Of a stretch of DNA of 64,000 bases, positions 12,601 to 24,741 are shown piece by piece. The notes under the pieces are model-generated. The model made no database searches. It was not told the origin of the DNA and was given only the letters and a program-made list of their open reading frames with translations. The position numbers and the translations under genes are program-made. Source of the DNA: Chrysaora quinquecirrha (taxonomy: Eukaryota; Cnidaria; Scyphozoa; Semaeostomeae; Pelagiidae); NCBI GenBank assembly GCA_014526335.1, contig JACTAT010000006.1, positions 214,501 to 278,500 of the forward strand, written 5' to 3'. Position 1 is the stretch's first letter; each line of letters begins with the position of its first letter.

Positions 12601-15600
12601 TTCTGGTGCAACATATTCTGGCGTTCCACAAAAGTCCACGTTTTCCACTTCCTGCTATTCTTTTGGCAAATCCAAAATCAACCTTTCAAACAATGAAATC
12701 GTTAGATAATCTGCATGTAAAGAATTCGCAGTGTGGTACGAGACTTTGTCAAAAAAAAAACAGAGAAACGAAGATGAATAGGACATAGTTTATTTAGAGC
12801 TCCTGGTATTCATAGAATAAGTGGAACTTAGGAGTAAATCTCTCAAAGTTGTTAAAGTCATCAGCAAACGACTGACTACTATTAAGTCACTTTGATATTA
12901 CCAGGTTATTACCGATCAAGAGCAGTTGTTATTGAGAACGAGTACTGAGTAAATACAGTAAAGATAAATACAAATAAGGGATGGCAGCACTGGGTGATCT
13001 CGCGGGGTGTCCACCCCACAGTTCTTGAGGAATATTTCATACTTTCTCAAAATTTAATATGAAATATTGATGAGAAAACTTTGGCGGGTGTTGCCATAAA
13101 AATCCTGCTGGAGCAAGCCCAAAGAGCTCAAACTTCGTCTCATTTCCCTTGCATGTCCACCCGACAATTTGGAGACAAGCATCGCCTGAATGCAGCCTCG
13201 ACTCATGCAGCCTCAGGTTAGGGCTATCAGCACCCCTGATACAAATGACAATAAAGAAATAAGAATATGTATACCAGTTTAATATATCCTGTTGTATCCA
13301 TCAAAAGATTCTCTGGCTAAAAGGAAAACATTCAAAAACCTTCAAACATTTAAATCCTGAATTAGTCTAAGTTAATAAAGAATTTATAATTAAAAAGTTC
13401 AGAATAAAACAAAGGCAAATCTGTTGACCTTGAGATCTCTAAAAACAATTCCTCTGTCATGAAGATGCGCAAATGCCTGTACAACGCATGCAATGTAAAA
13501 TCGAGCTGTGTTCTCGTCAAAATAGTTCCTAGAAAGGAGATATAATCATAATAGTCATAAAAAGAATAATAATCACAATGGATGAAAACTGAAAATGTTT
13601 GAACAACAAAATAGCTAACAACCACAACACAAGTTGCACTCAAACGCACAACACCAAAGAAATGAGTTGTCAAAGCAAGAGCTCCAAAGTTAAAGCACAA
13701 AAAACTAGACCAACCTGTCCCTTAATATTGTCCATAGTTCTCCACCTAGACAAACTTCCATTAGAATATAAACATATCTTTTGTCTCTGAATGTTTGATG
13801 TAATCTAAACAAAAAATTGAAATATAGCGTGAGGTACTATCGAATAAGTTACATAGAACAAAATTTTTTAAAAGGATTCAGTACCAAGAGAAAAGACAAA
13901 TTTGAACGACGTTTCGGGCCACATAATAATATATCTGCTGAATTTGGTTTTTCCTGTACATTTTTGTTTTGCCTCGTTTTCATTTTTTCAAACTATTTAT
14001 ATTTGTATTATAAAATTAAACCGTCACTTGATAAAGGGTAATGCCCGAAACGTCGTTCAAATTTGTCTTTTCTCTTGGTACTGAATCCTTTTAAAAAATT
14101 TTGTTCTATAAACAAAAAATTGAAGTTAATAACATCGACGTTAGTATTTATTAATGTCACACACGTGATAATGGCGATGATAATGATTCTCGAAGCGATT
14201 GTAAGGATTATGAGGAAATCTTTCAACTAACAATAAATGGAGATGATGGAGATGATAATTGAAGATGTGATTATAACGAAATTGATAACTCTTGAATTCT
14301 TAGAGGTTGCACTCAAAAGTGATGATTATTGGAGGTGATTTTGCCAATGACAACTGCAACAATGATCAATAGGTAAAATTAATAAGAAAGATATAAAATT
14401 ATATACTAACTTGATAATGAAAGGTGAATCCAATTCCATGAGAATTTTCTTTTCATTATAAACATGTTCTTGTTGCCTTGTATCAACAATATGTTGTTTT
14501 ACTAAACTTTTCAATGCATACGTCTTGCCAGGGTTTCTTCTATCAACAACCTGATGATAATAAACAAAAGAAGGTTAAGAAACAAACAAAAATAATAATA
14601 AAACAACATGGTCACTTAAAAAAAGGGAACGAGCGCAAGAGGAAGAAGTGGAAGAGGATCATGAAGAAGTAGATGATGATGAAGAAGAAGAGGGAAAAGA
14701 AGAAGAAGAATAAGAAGAAGAGGAAGAAGAGGAAGAAGAGGAAGAAGAGGAAAGAAGAAATGGAAGAGGAAGAAGAAGAAGAACAGGAAAAGGAGAAAGA
14801 AGAGGAAGAAGAGGAAGAGGAGTAGGAATAGGAAAAAGAGGAAGAAGAAGAAAAAGAAAAAGAGGAGGAAGAAGAGGAGGAAGAGGGAGCGGATCAGGAA
14901 GAAGATGGTGATGAAAAAAGAAGAAAAAGAAGAGGAAGAAGAAGAGGAAGAGGAAAAATGGAAGAGGAAAAAGATGAAGACGAAGAAGAAGAGGATCAAG
15001 AAGAAGCAAATGAAGTAGAAGAAGAAGAAGAAAAGAAGAAGAAGAATGTAATACCAATTCCACTCTGCCAAAACCACCAACACCAAGTACTGCAATTGAT
15101 TTAAAATCTGAGAGACTGCAATCTAAAAATTCAGGAAGAATTTCTCTGATTTTTCCTTGTATTGTACTGTCTCCCTTCAAACTGAGGCTGAAATTAGAAA
15201 CAAATGAATAAGATAAGTATTCGCTTAAGACTAAATGCCATAAAACATAACTCTTTTTACTTGGACGTCATTACAAAAAATGAACGCAATTTCTTTTACA
15301 TAAATACTAGGTAGTTAAGTCTGCCGTGAGCCTTGCAATCTCGGCATCATGCTCTTTCTTTGCTCTTATTTAACATCATTCTGCATATTCCCTTTCTTGG
15401 ATTTTTGCATATTTATCACAGCCTCGAATGGTTCTTGAGCTGTTTTTATCTTTTATTTTTTTTGAATTGCACTCCTATTCCCCCCTTTTTAGTTGTTCTT
15501 TTTTTTCTTTTTTTTCCTTGTTTTCTTTACTTAAATTTCCTTTTAATTTGTTTTTTTTTCTTACACTGTTTTATTTAGCCTTTCAAGTGTTGCTTTTTTA

Positions 15601-18600
15601 ATCATATCTTGCTGTTGCTGTTGCTGATTCAACTTTAAAAACAAAATATTTTAATTTCAGAAACACTCAAGGGCACGTAGCTCGAAATCTCGTCTGAGTT
15701 ACTTCTATGTGTCCTTCAGTATTAACTTTATTTCTTTGATGCTGGCAATTTAATTATGTAAAATATTGTCTCGTAATTTCAATTTTCTGTTAGTATTCAT
15801 ATTTTCCTAATCTGTAATTAATTCAATATACTGAAAAATTGTTGTTTGAAGTTGAAGTTGAAGTTGAAGTTAATAAAGTTCAGTCTCAAGGCGTTTAAAA
15901 AATTGTGCTTCTAGAAAGGTTTATCACTTCATAAGAAGATTCCCAGAGCAAAAATCGTATAATTTTGGATACTTTTAACGCAGGTTTTTTTCTTTTCGCA
16001 TTTTTACTTAATTAAAGTATGATGCAATCTATAGATTTTAATGAATAAAAAACAGAGAAGTTGGAGATGTTTATTTACCGAATCGCTCCTCTTTCTTCAT
16101 CACCATAATCTTTATTTTTGATATCTTCTAAGGGACCAATCACATTTCTAAATGTCCTAAATAGAAAAAAACAAGAAATAGATGATAAAGAAGATAAATA
16201 TGAAGAAGAAGAAGCAGATTATGACGAAGAAGAAGAAATAGAGGAAGAAGAAGAATAAATAGTAGCAGTTGTAGAAATAATAGAAGAAGAAGTAGATGAT
16301 GATAAAGAAGAAGAAGAAGACGAAGAAGGAGAAGAAGAAAAGGAAAAAAATGAAGAAGAAAAGAAGAAGAGGTAGAATATGAAGTAGAGCAAGAAGTAAG
16401 AAGAAGCAAGAGGAAGTAACTAAGAGAAGAAGAAGAAAAAATAGAAAAAGAAGAAGAAGTAGAAATAGTAGTAGTAGTAGGAGAAGAAGATGTAGATAAT
16501 GAAAAAGAAGAAGAAGAAATAGAAGTAGTAGTAGTAGTAGTGGTAGTAGTTGTAGCAGTAGTAGGAGAAGAAGAAGCAGATGATGAAAAAGAAGAAGAAG
16601 AAATAGAAGAAGAAGTAGTGGAAGTAGTAGCAGTAGTAGTAGTAGTAGTAGTAGTAGTAGGAGAAGAAGAAGTAGAAGATGAAAAAGAAGAAGAAGAAAT
16701 ACAAGAAGAAGTAGTAGAAATAGTAGCAGTAGCATTAGAAGTATCAGAAGAAGAAAAAGTAAAGAAGAAGAGGAAGAAAATAAGTAGATGATGAAGGAGA
16801 AGAAGAATCAAAGGAAGAGGTAGAGGAAGAAGAAAAAACAATTCAAAAATGTCTTTTTATTTCCACTGGCAGGGTTATGAATTTGCAGATCGTTGAAATA
16901 AACGTGAGAGATTTCTTCGTAAATATAAATATTCTTCTACATGTAAATCAACTAATCTTCGATGAGTTTATATTTTGAACAAAATAATAAACCAAGAAAG
17001 CAGGGTTCATAATCTTAGATTTTTGCCCAGAAAAGGATTTCGAAAGTCAACTATTTTTGCATCAACTATTGAAAAGCATGAAAAAGAGGCTACTCACTCT
17101 CTTTCGATAACCATACACTCAACGCCAGGAGACAGAGCGATAACACTTGCAGTTCTGACATCTTCGCTGTAAAAGAAAGAAAATCAGTCTTCTAGAGATG
17201 CAAAAATACCACAAGTATTCTTTTGATACAAGGCAAATCAAAAGTGATCATAAGACATGTCTGAAGAAAGAGATCATGTGTATACGCTTGCACTGAATAG
17301 AGCACAATCCTCGCTTTGTTCCCATTAGTTGCATCTGATTCCGCAGATTTAGGCTTTGTTTCTTCTTTGCCCCATGATTCACACTGGTCCCCGCTCTGTT
17401 AGCTACCATAGTCTCGTACTTGTAAATACGAGATAGAATTTTACATGGTGCAAAGAAAGTTAGGAATATTGTACTAGTGTTTGAATGTTACAAAATTAAA
17501 AAATTGCGAAAAATAGCGGGAAAAATCTTTGGACATATTTAAAAGCTTTTTTTCTCTGACACTCCACAGACTATTTACGTCAAAAACAGATCGAAAACAA
17601 TCGGCTAAGGCGGAATAGTACCCAAATCCGGACAAAAAAGTCACACATCAGAAAGCGAAGCCACACTGCCGAGCGGGATACAGCGGGAAGACCAATACAA
17701 TATACGTCAGACGAAAAAGCAAGCTTTTAAATATTGTACCAATAAGGCTTCACCTAAGCAAAGCTTTTTCTCCAAAATAATCACCCTTGCCAAGCGTTCG
17801 AATTTCTTGAGCCTCAGCATGGCCTGTCAGCATTTGCAAAACTTTAACCTAATGAATAATAAATTAATCAGATGAAATCAGTTGAACTTTGAAAATCATT
17901 GTGATTTAAAGAGAAAAAGACAAGTGACATTAGGTGGAGTTCTCACACTCCTAGTGTGAAGTGTGCGAAGAAAGCTGCTTTCACGACTTTACGATTGTGC
18001 TACGATTTGATTAATATTTCAGCAATTGTTATGACCATATGGTTTCAAAGAAAGAATCAAGATCTTGAAATGACACATCTTGAACTTCAAGGAGCTAACC
18101 CTAGGGTAACCTAGCTCTGCATAAAAACTGACCTAATTTGCGAAGTTTTATCCGGAGAATTTTCAGTTTAAACCACTTTTATTACTCGCCATTTTTAAGT
18201 TTCCAATCAATGTCTTCACTCAAACCAAGGATCATGATGTCAAGTTTTTGAAGACAAAAATCGATTTTTCGCGGGTAGAGAAATAAAAAGTAAAGTTGTC
18301 GTTTTTAAGTCTAATACTAGTCTTGGGCTACTCAGTCGACTTTATACTTTACCCATGGCCTGGATGCATTAGCATAAAGCAGGGTGCACCCACATACACT
18401 TGGGTAGAGAGAGGCACATTGGGTTAAAAACGTATCAAAGGTTTTTATCTTTGCAACCACAGTTGGAAAGACCGTAGCTCGAACCTAAATAATTTTCGTT
18501 ATCATTCCTGTACACTAATCACTGCGCCACAGAGACCACAAAGAAACCGGGTTCCGGGGAGCATACTTTTGCTTACTTAGCGACGAAAATCTTCGTCGTC

Positions 18601-21600
18601 GGTTAAAAATCGCCCGTGTGTGCTAGGCTTTCAGCAAACCGGAGAGTAGATTAAGAATTGCTTAAAAGATCTTACATTTCCTTGCTTGATGATGTAGAAT
18701 GTATCACCACGTTCCCCTTCTCTTATTATGTGATCTCCTTCTGGGAAGAAATCCTATAAAGAAAACCACGTATATGTGCATTAAAGCCGTGGATTAGAGA
18801 CGTTAAATGTCTATTATATCTACAAAAATTTGTCATCAGTGGCGAACAGTAGGAAAGACTTTCCACAAGTGCCATATCACAATAGATGGTATTCGAAACT
18901 GGACTGTATGATCAGCAGTGGGTTAGACCAGGGGGGCACGGAGGGGCAGTCGCCCCCCCAATCATCGCCAAGATAGGATTTTTATATGGGCTAAAAATGC
19001 TGTTAAAATGTCGAAATGAGCTCAATCAAATCGCCGAGTAACGATCCGAGCCATACAGCCCAAGGCTCTCCTCCTGTTTGACTAGATGACATATTAAGTC
19101 AAACAGGATTTCATTGGGCACTTAAGCTCAGTGGAAACATCGTTGACTCTCTGATCATATAGTCAAGGTTCGAATACAATCGATTATGATCTGCGAGTTT
19201 AGGAAAAATGTATTGAATCTGTAAAAGATGGTTGCCTTAACAAGGGTGTTGATAGAATTTTAAGTTTACGAACCTCTTCAACAACATCCACTATTTTGTA
19301 CATTAAATCATCGGGAAGGCTCTTTAATAATGGCACACTAAAAAAACGGTTGTTAGTTATAAAATATCTGAGTTAAAAATACTGAGATCTCGCTTAGCAG
19401 TTTGAAGTATTTGTTAAAATAAGAAACGAAGGAAATAAACTGAGGAAACCTTTTAAGGAATTTACTATGTTCCTCTCTTCTGATGATTCCGGTTCTTCTC
19501 ATAACAATTTGGAAGATGTTTCTTTCTATTACCCATACCAATACTTCATCCACAGCTAAAACAATTATAATATAATAAGAGTTTTCCTTGTGGTAAAAGT
19601 GACGGATAATGTTGAGATAGAGGCCCGAAGAAAGTCAAGAACGTCTAAAACTAATGAAAGGAAAACCAAGAGCAGAACTTGGAAAGGTACAAAGTCTTGA
19701 GCTAGGGCTAAACTAGGAGACATGTCGCGCGCGACATTGTATTAGGCGTGTCTCCCAGGGTGGCTAAACTTGTGAGTGACAAGCGAGCAGCATGTCCCCC
19801 GAGTCATTTGCATGTCGCGAAGGCAAGACATGTTTCTGTTGTATCCCAGAAACATTTGCATGTCTCTTGCTACAAATTTTTTCGCGCGCTACAAAGTTTC
19901 CGAGGTGGCTAAACTGGGAGAAACCAAGGGGACATCAATGTCGCGGGCCACATGTGCCTTGTTCAACCAGGCCTTTATCACAACATCTGAAAATGGTAAC
20001 AGACCCTGCCGAAAGCTTCCAAAACGTTTCGTTTTCATATCTGCCAGATAAAGAATGTTTACGAACGTTTAAGTCTTCATTTTCAAGATGGAAACAATGA
20101 TTTTATGCTTTCTTTTCCCGAACTTTGCATTACTAATTATAGCACCGATCGAACCATGAAAATAAGTGATGATATTACAAAATTGAAAGAGACAGCGGAT
20201 GCTCAAAGACTATATGGGTGCTATTATGCATTTTTTACATGCTCAAGTTGCTGGTGTTTGAGCGCGGGAGAACTCCGTGAAATCCGTAAATGAAACCCGT
20301 TTCCTTAATAAGTGGCCTTTTCTGGCACAGATTCCCCGTTGTTGCGTAAAGGAGGGACGTAGAATGTTATGTATAATTGAAATTAGATGAGATCTAAGGA
20401 CAGTAAATTTACCTCGCACGGAAGCTGTTCTTGTACAATTATATAAAATGGCCAGCTCTCCAAATAATGTTCCAGGTTTCATTGGTTTTCCAAGGATTTC
20501 ATCATTCTTAGAAACTTCACATACTCCATCTACGAGACATAATTATCATTTTAAATGCGAATCAAGATCATCTTCATTGTCATTGCCAATTGCTATCATT
20601 TGTGTCACTGTCATCGTCATCGTCAACTTTCATGTGTATGAGGCAGCAATCGTGCAGTATCATTGCCGATATTGAAGTCGGCTGGATTGAGGGTGGGGAT
20701 CTCAACAGTAATAGGGAAATTTGCTGGGAAGATCGAAGCAAGCAGGCAGCCATGGTAATCAACTCTATCTTCATCATCATCATCAGCACTGATCAGTATC
20801 CCAATTATGTTTTGCTTATCATAATCATGATAATAATCATGTTTTGGTAATCATGATGATCATGACAATCATGATTTAGTTATCAAAATCACAATCATGA
20901 TCAGCATAGATACCGATCATAATCAAGATTTTGTATTGCACATTGATCATAATCAGAATCCATCATGATCTTCATGATAATGCAAGCATGATTATGATTC
21001 TATATCATGATTTGGTAATCATAAACATGGTAATGCTCATAATTACAATAAGAATCATCATCATCATAATCATAATCATCATCATCATCATCATCATTAT
21101 CATCAATCATCATAACCATCATCATCTTCATCATCACCATCATTATCATCATCATTATCATAATCATAACCATCATCATAATCATCAATCATCTTCACCA
21201 TCTTTAGCAGCAAATGCTAAGCACCATTAAGATTAGGAAATCAGAGTTTCTGAAATATTTTAACATACTGCTGTATACAATAGATAACACTTCGTATGCA
21301 ATAAAACATTTATGAATATGTCAAAATTTGAATACAGCTTTTGTGATGGTCTTTCAAAGTCTATCCTCATTCAAACAACTGACTATAAATTGGTTTTAAA
21401 CATTTCTTAACAATAGATTAAAAATGATTTTGTACCTGCAAGAACATAAAGTTCATTTCCACTTTCCCCTTCTTTTATAACAAATTCTCCTTGTTTGAAA
21501 TTTTTCAGATACATACAATTGACGATTTCTTGCACTTGAGACTTTTCAAGTTTTTTCAGGAAATTATTTTCTCGAACAGCACTCTTTATCAGCTTTTTGC

Positions 21601-22552
21601 TCTAAAATTTAAAACTCATCATTAGAAACAATCATACAAGTGCATTTGACACTTAAAAAGGAGTTTAAGATTTCTGTAATATACAAGTTATTTCTCCAAA
21701 GGATTTCCGTGAAACGCATAGGATTTCTGTCTTCTGTGTACAAGATTCTCAAGATTCTTCATTTAACCAGAGGCACATCACACTAAGAAACTAGTTCACC
21801 TCTAGTAAAAACAAAACCCCTTGTTATTTTTAATGTATTCCAAAGCAAAGTGAGAACTATGGGGGAAGGGGGCTTGTAGTAGTGGGAAAATTTTTGAGTG
21901 CATGCCTTGAACCTTTAAAAATGCATGTTACAATGTTTCCCCTGGTATATGACCATTTATGGGGTGGATTTGCCAGGGGCCTTTTTTGGTTGGAGGCCCT
22001 TAGTTGAACTTAAGGGAGCCTTAACTACATTATGCCACTGTCTCATGCACGTAACAACAATAATATTATATATGCTATATTAACTTACTGAGAATCTTTA
22101 GGATGTTTCTTCAATTCTTGTAAATTAGCTGCAGATTTTCGATCTCCACTTTCAGCACTGACTGCAATTCTTTTATTTCTTACAGCAGTTATAGCAGCAG
22201 CAAGGAATTTAGTTTTTGAATCCATTCGAGAGAAATTAGTAATTTCAACATCTTTAAATTTCTCTGCAAGTATACCATTTTTCTTATTTTCTACAGCATT
22301 CTCATTAATAGTTTCTGGGACATGATTTTTTGTTGATTTAACATCAACAACACATTGTAGCTGATGGATTTCTTTTCTCAAGCTTATAATTTCTGCATTT
22401 TTTTCTTCCAATTGACGATCCTTCTCTTCAAGTAAATCATTTTTATTTTCAATCTCCTCAAGTAATTTTGGATAACTCTGCTTTATTTGAATTACTGAGA
22501 GTTTTTCACCATCAACCAAAATAAATTTTTTTGAGCTTGCTCCATTTCCCAT
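9612..22552 (-). CDS. cGMP-dependent protein kinase (PKG, type II-like, N-myristoylated)
   Basis: Twenty exons: 22552-22089, 21599-21436, 20529-20413, 19555-19450, 19337-19274, 18753-18676, 17848-17754, 17166-17098, 16156-16079, 15187-15055, 14550-14411, 13804-13715, 13528-13429, 13316-13275, 12682-12586, 11781-11717, 11317-11195, 10904-10842, 10553-10487, 9728-9612. The predicted 757 residues are close to human PKG2. MGNGASSKK is a myristoylation signal; residues 25-70 form a coiled coil for dimerisation. Two cyclic-nucleotide domains follow ([33 protein letters not shown]). The AGC kinase shows [39 protein letters not shown] and the tail GWDKDF. It phosphorylates Ser/Thr when cGMP rises; membrane location is inferred from the MGN start. 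Exon 12682-12586 has two one-base losses (A4 at 12630-12633, T4 at 12641-12644) flanking the activation loop; restoring both makes the total exactly divisible by three, so I read them as errors. Confidence 0.92.
9819..9875 (+). repeat. Partial family B repeat
   Basis: The segment TCTGACACTCCTTAGAGTA, then TAAACGTAAGAAACAGAG, matches the left part of the family B repeats at 17503, 24742 and 30493. It lies in the last PKG intron. Confidence 0.55.
9957..10360. mobile_element. MITE, family G, with 7-bp target-site duplication
   Basis: The element of about 404 bp begins CCCCGGGGGG and ends in inverted GGGTACT/AGTACCCTCCGGG. The inner inverted repeats ACTAGACGTGCCGCCCA (9992-10008) and its reverse complement (10317-10333) match exactly. 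It is flanked by direct AAATCTG at 9950-9956 and 10361-10367, a 7-bp duplication. The interior has repeated ACATGGGTA words. It lies in the last PKG intron. Confidence 0.85.
10674..10752. mobile_element. Short foldback element (hairpin)
   Basis: The inverted arms are TTCGGC...CCAAGAGGCCATC and GATGGCCTCTTGG...GCCGAA, around a loop of about 20 bp. It is a compact palindromic MITE or a stem-loop in a PKG intron. Confidence 0.6.
10984..11129. mobile_element. Short MITE, family O
   Basis: The inverted ends are GACTTATTACATGAGTC and GATTCATGTAATAAGTC. The interior includes TTAGTTATCGCTATCGAGTCC and CTCAAACTACC, which resemble a second, diverged copy at about 59430-59575. Confidence 0.6.
12231..12510. 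mobile_element. Foldback MITE, family A
   Basis: The left end AAACGATCAAACATTG pairs with the right end ATGTTTGATTGTTTCGCC followed by AGGGCC. The interior carries inverted TTGCTTGACAAGC and AAAACATT words. It lies in a PKG intron upstream of the exon at 11781. Confidence 0.75.
12970..13240. repeat. Probable dispersed repeat
   Basis: A GC-richer block with GTCCACCCCACAGTTCTTGAGG and GTCCACCC words in split form. The segment at about 26720-26960 shares CACCCCACATTCTCAAG and GTCCACCCCA. The ends are not defined. Confidence 0.3.
13822..14108. mobile_element. Foldback element, family J, beside a PKG splice acceptor
   Basis: Inverted arms of about 66 bp (13854-13919 and 14043-14109) are nearly identical and carry GCCCGAAACGTCGTTCAAAT. 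The element is flanked by an exact 16-bp direct repeat, TAAACAAAAAATTGAA, at 13806-13821 and 14109-14124. That duplication includes the polypyrimidine tract of the acceptor of exon 13804-13715. A related single arm is at 52310-52428. Confidence 0.85.
14625..15048. repeat. Purine-rich (GAA/GGA)n tract in PKG intron
   Basis: About 420 bp almost entirely A and G on the plus strand, made of GAAGAAGAGGAA-type units. It starts within about ten bases downstream (minus strand) of the donor of exon 15187-15055. The strong strand asymmetry could form triplex DNA. The poly-Leu/Phe/Ser open frames across it are artefacts. Confidence 0.93.
15838..15872. repeat. (GAAGTT)n short microsatellite
   Basis: Several GAAGTT units in tandem in the PKG intron between exons 15187 and 16079. 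Confidence 0.7.
16160..16835. repeat. Purine-rich (GAA/GTA)n tract abutting a PKG exon
   Basis: About 670 bp of GAAGAAGAA and GTAGTAGTA units. On the gene strand this is a huge pyrimidine-rich tract that runs directly into the acceptor of exon 16156-16079. Internal higher-order units of roughly 100-110 bp repeat with a GAAGTAGAAGATGAAAAAG-like core, visible near 16480, 16570 and 16670. Confidence 0.93.
17503..17735 (+). mobile_element. Family B interspersed repeat
   Basis: Contains TCTGACACTCCACAGACTAT, CAAAAACAGATCGAAAACAATCG, GGCGGAATAGTACCCAAAT, ATCAGAAAGCGAAGCC, and GGGATACAGCGGGAAGACCA. The same succession occurs at 24742, 29720, 30493, 52455 and (inverted) 63325. Confidence 0.75.
18300..18545 (-). 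mobile_element. tRNA-derived SINE, family D
   Basis: Reverse complement of the sequence at 56826-57095: a tRNA-like head (GTGGCGCAGTGATTAG... with a B-box-like GGTTCGAGC) followed by GTTGCAAAGATAAAAACC..., GTGCCTCTCTCTACCC, and GGGTGCACCCTGCTTTATGC. It lies in a PKG intron. Confidence 0.7.
18840..19180 (-). mobile_element. tRNA-derived SINE, family C
   Basis: Inverted copy of the family with AGCTCAGTGG and GGTTCGAAT promoter boxes (here CCACTGAGCT-like and ATTCGAACC-like). It shares CGCCGAGTAACGATCC and GGCTGTATGG wording with 25010 and 54860. A GGGGGGCACGGAGGGG stretch interrupts it. Confidence 0.6.
19700..19975. mobile_element. MITE-like repeat, family H (copy 1)
   Basis: Shares with 48255-48513 the order GGCTAAACTAGGAGACAT, GCGACATTGTATTAGGCGTG, CAGGGTGGCTAAAC, GAGTGACAAGCGAGCA, CCCAGAAACAT.TGCATGTCTC, AACTGGGAGA, GGGGACAT. 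The terminal regions are imperfect inverted repeats around ACATGTCGCG. Confidence 0.75.
20740..21210. repeat. ATC/ATG-rich microsatellite region
   Basis: Begins as degenerate AATCATGATAATCATG palindromic units and becomes (ATC)n/(CATCAT)n at 21050-21200. It lies in the PKG intron between exons 20529 and 21436. The His/Ile-rich open frames here are artefacts. Confidence 0.9.
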
Positions 22553-23939
22553 CTTGTCATTTCATCAAGGGGTCATATCCAAAACTTGTCGAATCAAAAC
22601 TCTATTTCGCATATCAAACAAAATCTTTTGCCGTTTTATAAAATTGCATTCCTTTTCTATGTTGGCTGCTGATCATAAATGTACAATAATCAAAAGTTAA
22701 CCTTCTGCTACTAAGTAGAAAATGCTTTATTTAGGCCAAAACGCTTGCATCTACCAGATGATCGACTTCTTGCTATTTGCCAAACACATCAGGATCACCA
22801 TCTGCACATTTTAACAAATCTCAACCCAATTAGAGATGCAATGCTGCTAAAGAAAGAAGAAATGAACAACAATAATTAGTAATATTAATATTTTGCTCTT
22901 TTCAGGGTCGAGATAATTGACTCTGATTTCACAAAAAAATCTGTAATTAGACGCTATAAGCAAACAAAGTTTTGATTTATCGCGCCAATTCAATCAAAAG
23001 AAATCACACATTTTCATGAAAAACACCTACCAAAACGTTGAAACTGCAGATGACACCACATGAATGAATCAACAAATTTTAATGATCTTCAGTGTAAGAT
23101 TTGTTTTTTTGTCAACATTTGCAGCTTTTTGTTTACTTCTTCTTCGAAATGTGGGTTTGTTGTCAAGACCGCTAAGCCTTCAGACCATAAACCCCAGCAC
23201 AACAGCCGCCAGCCCTAAGTCGCTGTTTTCTTCAAGTCCGCTAAATAAAAGATTTTTCTGTTGCTTTTGACGCGCTTTACAAAGACGATGCTTACAAAAA
23301 TGTGAAATAATTCAAGATTAGATGAACAATAACATCAAAGCTCCAATATTATATTCCAAAATCTTGATTTGACAACCAAAAATCGAACTGGACTAACACT
23401 TTTCGAAGGGCAAACAGAATTGCGCAAAGGCAAAACGACAAACGCAAAGATGGTGGTTGGAATGGTTGCAAAAGCAAATAAAAGTCAAAAATTCTTTTAA
23501 AACTGTGTAAATGAAGGATTAAATGACGTTAAAACATGGTGAAGTGGCATGGTAACCAAAACCATTAGATTGAAATGAGGATTAAGGATTTTATTTGGCT
23601 GTGACCAGGTGTGGTTCACCTCATAACAAACGTGAATTTTCTTTTCATGTCTCCTGTCGCTAAGCGTACATGCTTTTAAATATTTTACTATTTTCTTCAA
23701 CTCTAATTGACATAGCTACGGGCCCTGTTAGGACCTGCAGTACGGACCCTTTATTGATAGAGTCGCTGGAATCTTCCTCAAAAAAAGCTTATATAACTAA
23801 GTTACAGTACTTTAAGACAATTAAAATAACTTAAAATCTAGCGTTAACTCTACTTTATTCTTTATTTACCAAACGTTTTCAATGTAACAAGCATAACGTA
23901 CCTTTAAATATCTTAACCGAGTTTAATATAAAGTTTAGC

Positions 23940-24336
23940 GTACACTCTTTTTTTTAATAAGCAACCGCTCAATAAGCAACTAGGGCTGAACTGACCTTAA
24001 CATTAAGCAACTTAAGGTCTCAATTGAATTACTGTAAGCAACTAAGAAGTCAAACAACCAACCAAGCTTATTCTCTTTCTTGTGTTAGGAAATTGTTCTT
24101 CGTTCTTTTGTTTTGCATGTTGAAATTCGTTAGCTAACGTTTTTCCACTTACTTTCTCCCAAAAGTCACGTTGTAGGCCTAACAGATGACGATTTTGACC
24201 CGCGAAGTCAGGTGTGGTTGTTAGGTACAAAAGATATTAAACAACTTTTAAGCAAGTTTGAGGGTTGAAATATCTAAAATTTCAAGCAACATTGAGGGCT
24301 GGCTGAAAGTCAAGTTGCTTATTAAAAAAAATTGCA
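23940..24336. mobile_element. Foldback MITE, family F (copy 2)
   Basis: The left end TACACTC-T-run-AATAAGCAAC pairs with the right end GTTGCTTATTAAAAAAA. A subterminal AATAAGCAACTAGGGCTGA is shared with copy 3 at 33813. Confidence 0.75.
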
Positions 24337-24741
24337 ACGTAAAGTTAAGTTTAGTTCAGTTCAGTTAAGCTAGCTGACATTACACATGCAATATAATTAT
24401 AAGATAACTATTGCTAGCTTTTTTACAATGATACGTCTTAATCTTCAGTAACTTAGTAACAAGTCACCTAATTTAATTTACTATTACTGTTACTATTACT
24501 ATCGATAAAACTAATACCATCAGAGTTGAATCTGTCAGATTATATAGCGTTTATTATTTATTAAAGAAAGTTTACTCAAGATAGAGTTGACTCTAATATC
24601 ATAAGGCTAAAATAGAATAAAGTTAACTTTTAAGTTCATTTTAGTTTTTGTTCCAATGAACAATATCTTTGTCCGCTTGCTTATAATGGCTAAAACATAG
24701 AAATCAATACTACAATATGATAATATTATATTGTGAGAAAC

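Noticed and set aside
14616..15180. Leu/Phe/Ser-rich membrane-like proteins
   Set aside because: Frames through the purine-rich intron tract. The only real coding here is PKG exon 15187-15055.
16140..16841. Long low-complexity proteins
   Set aside because: Frames through the intronic GAA/GTA tract; PKG exon 16156-16079 is the only real coding.
20931..21230. His/Ile-rich protein
   Set aside because: Frame through an ATC/CAT microsatellite.
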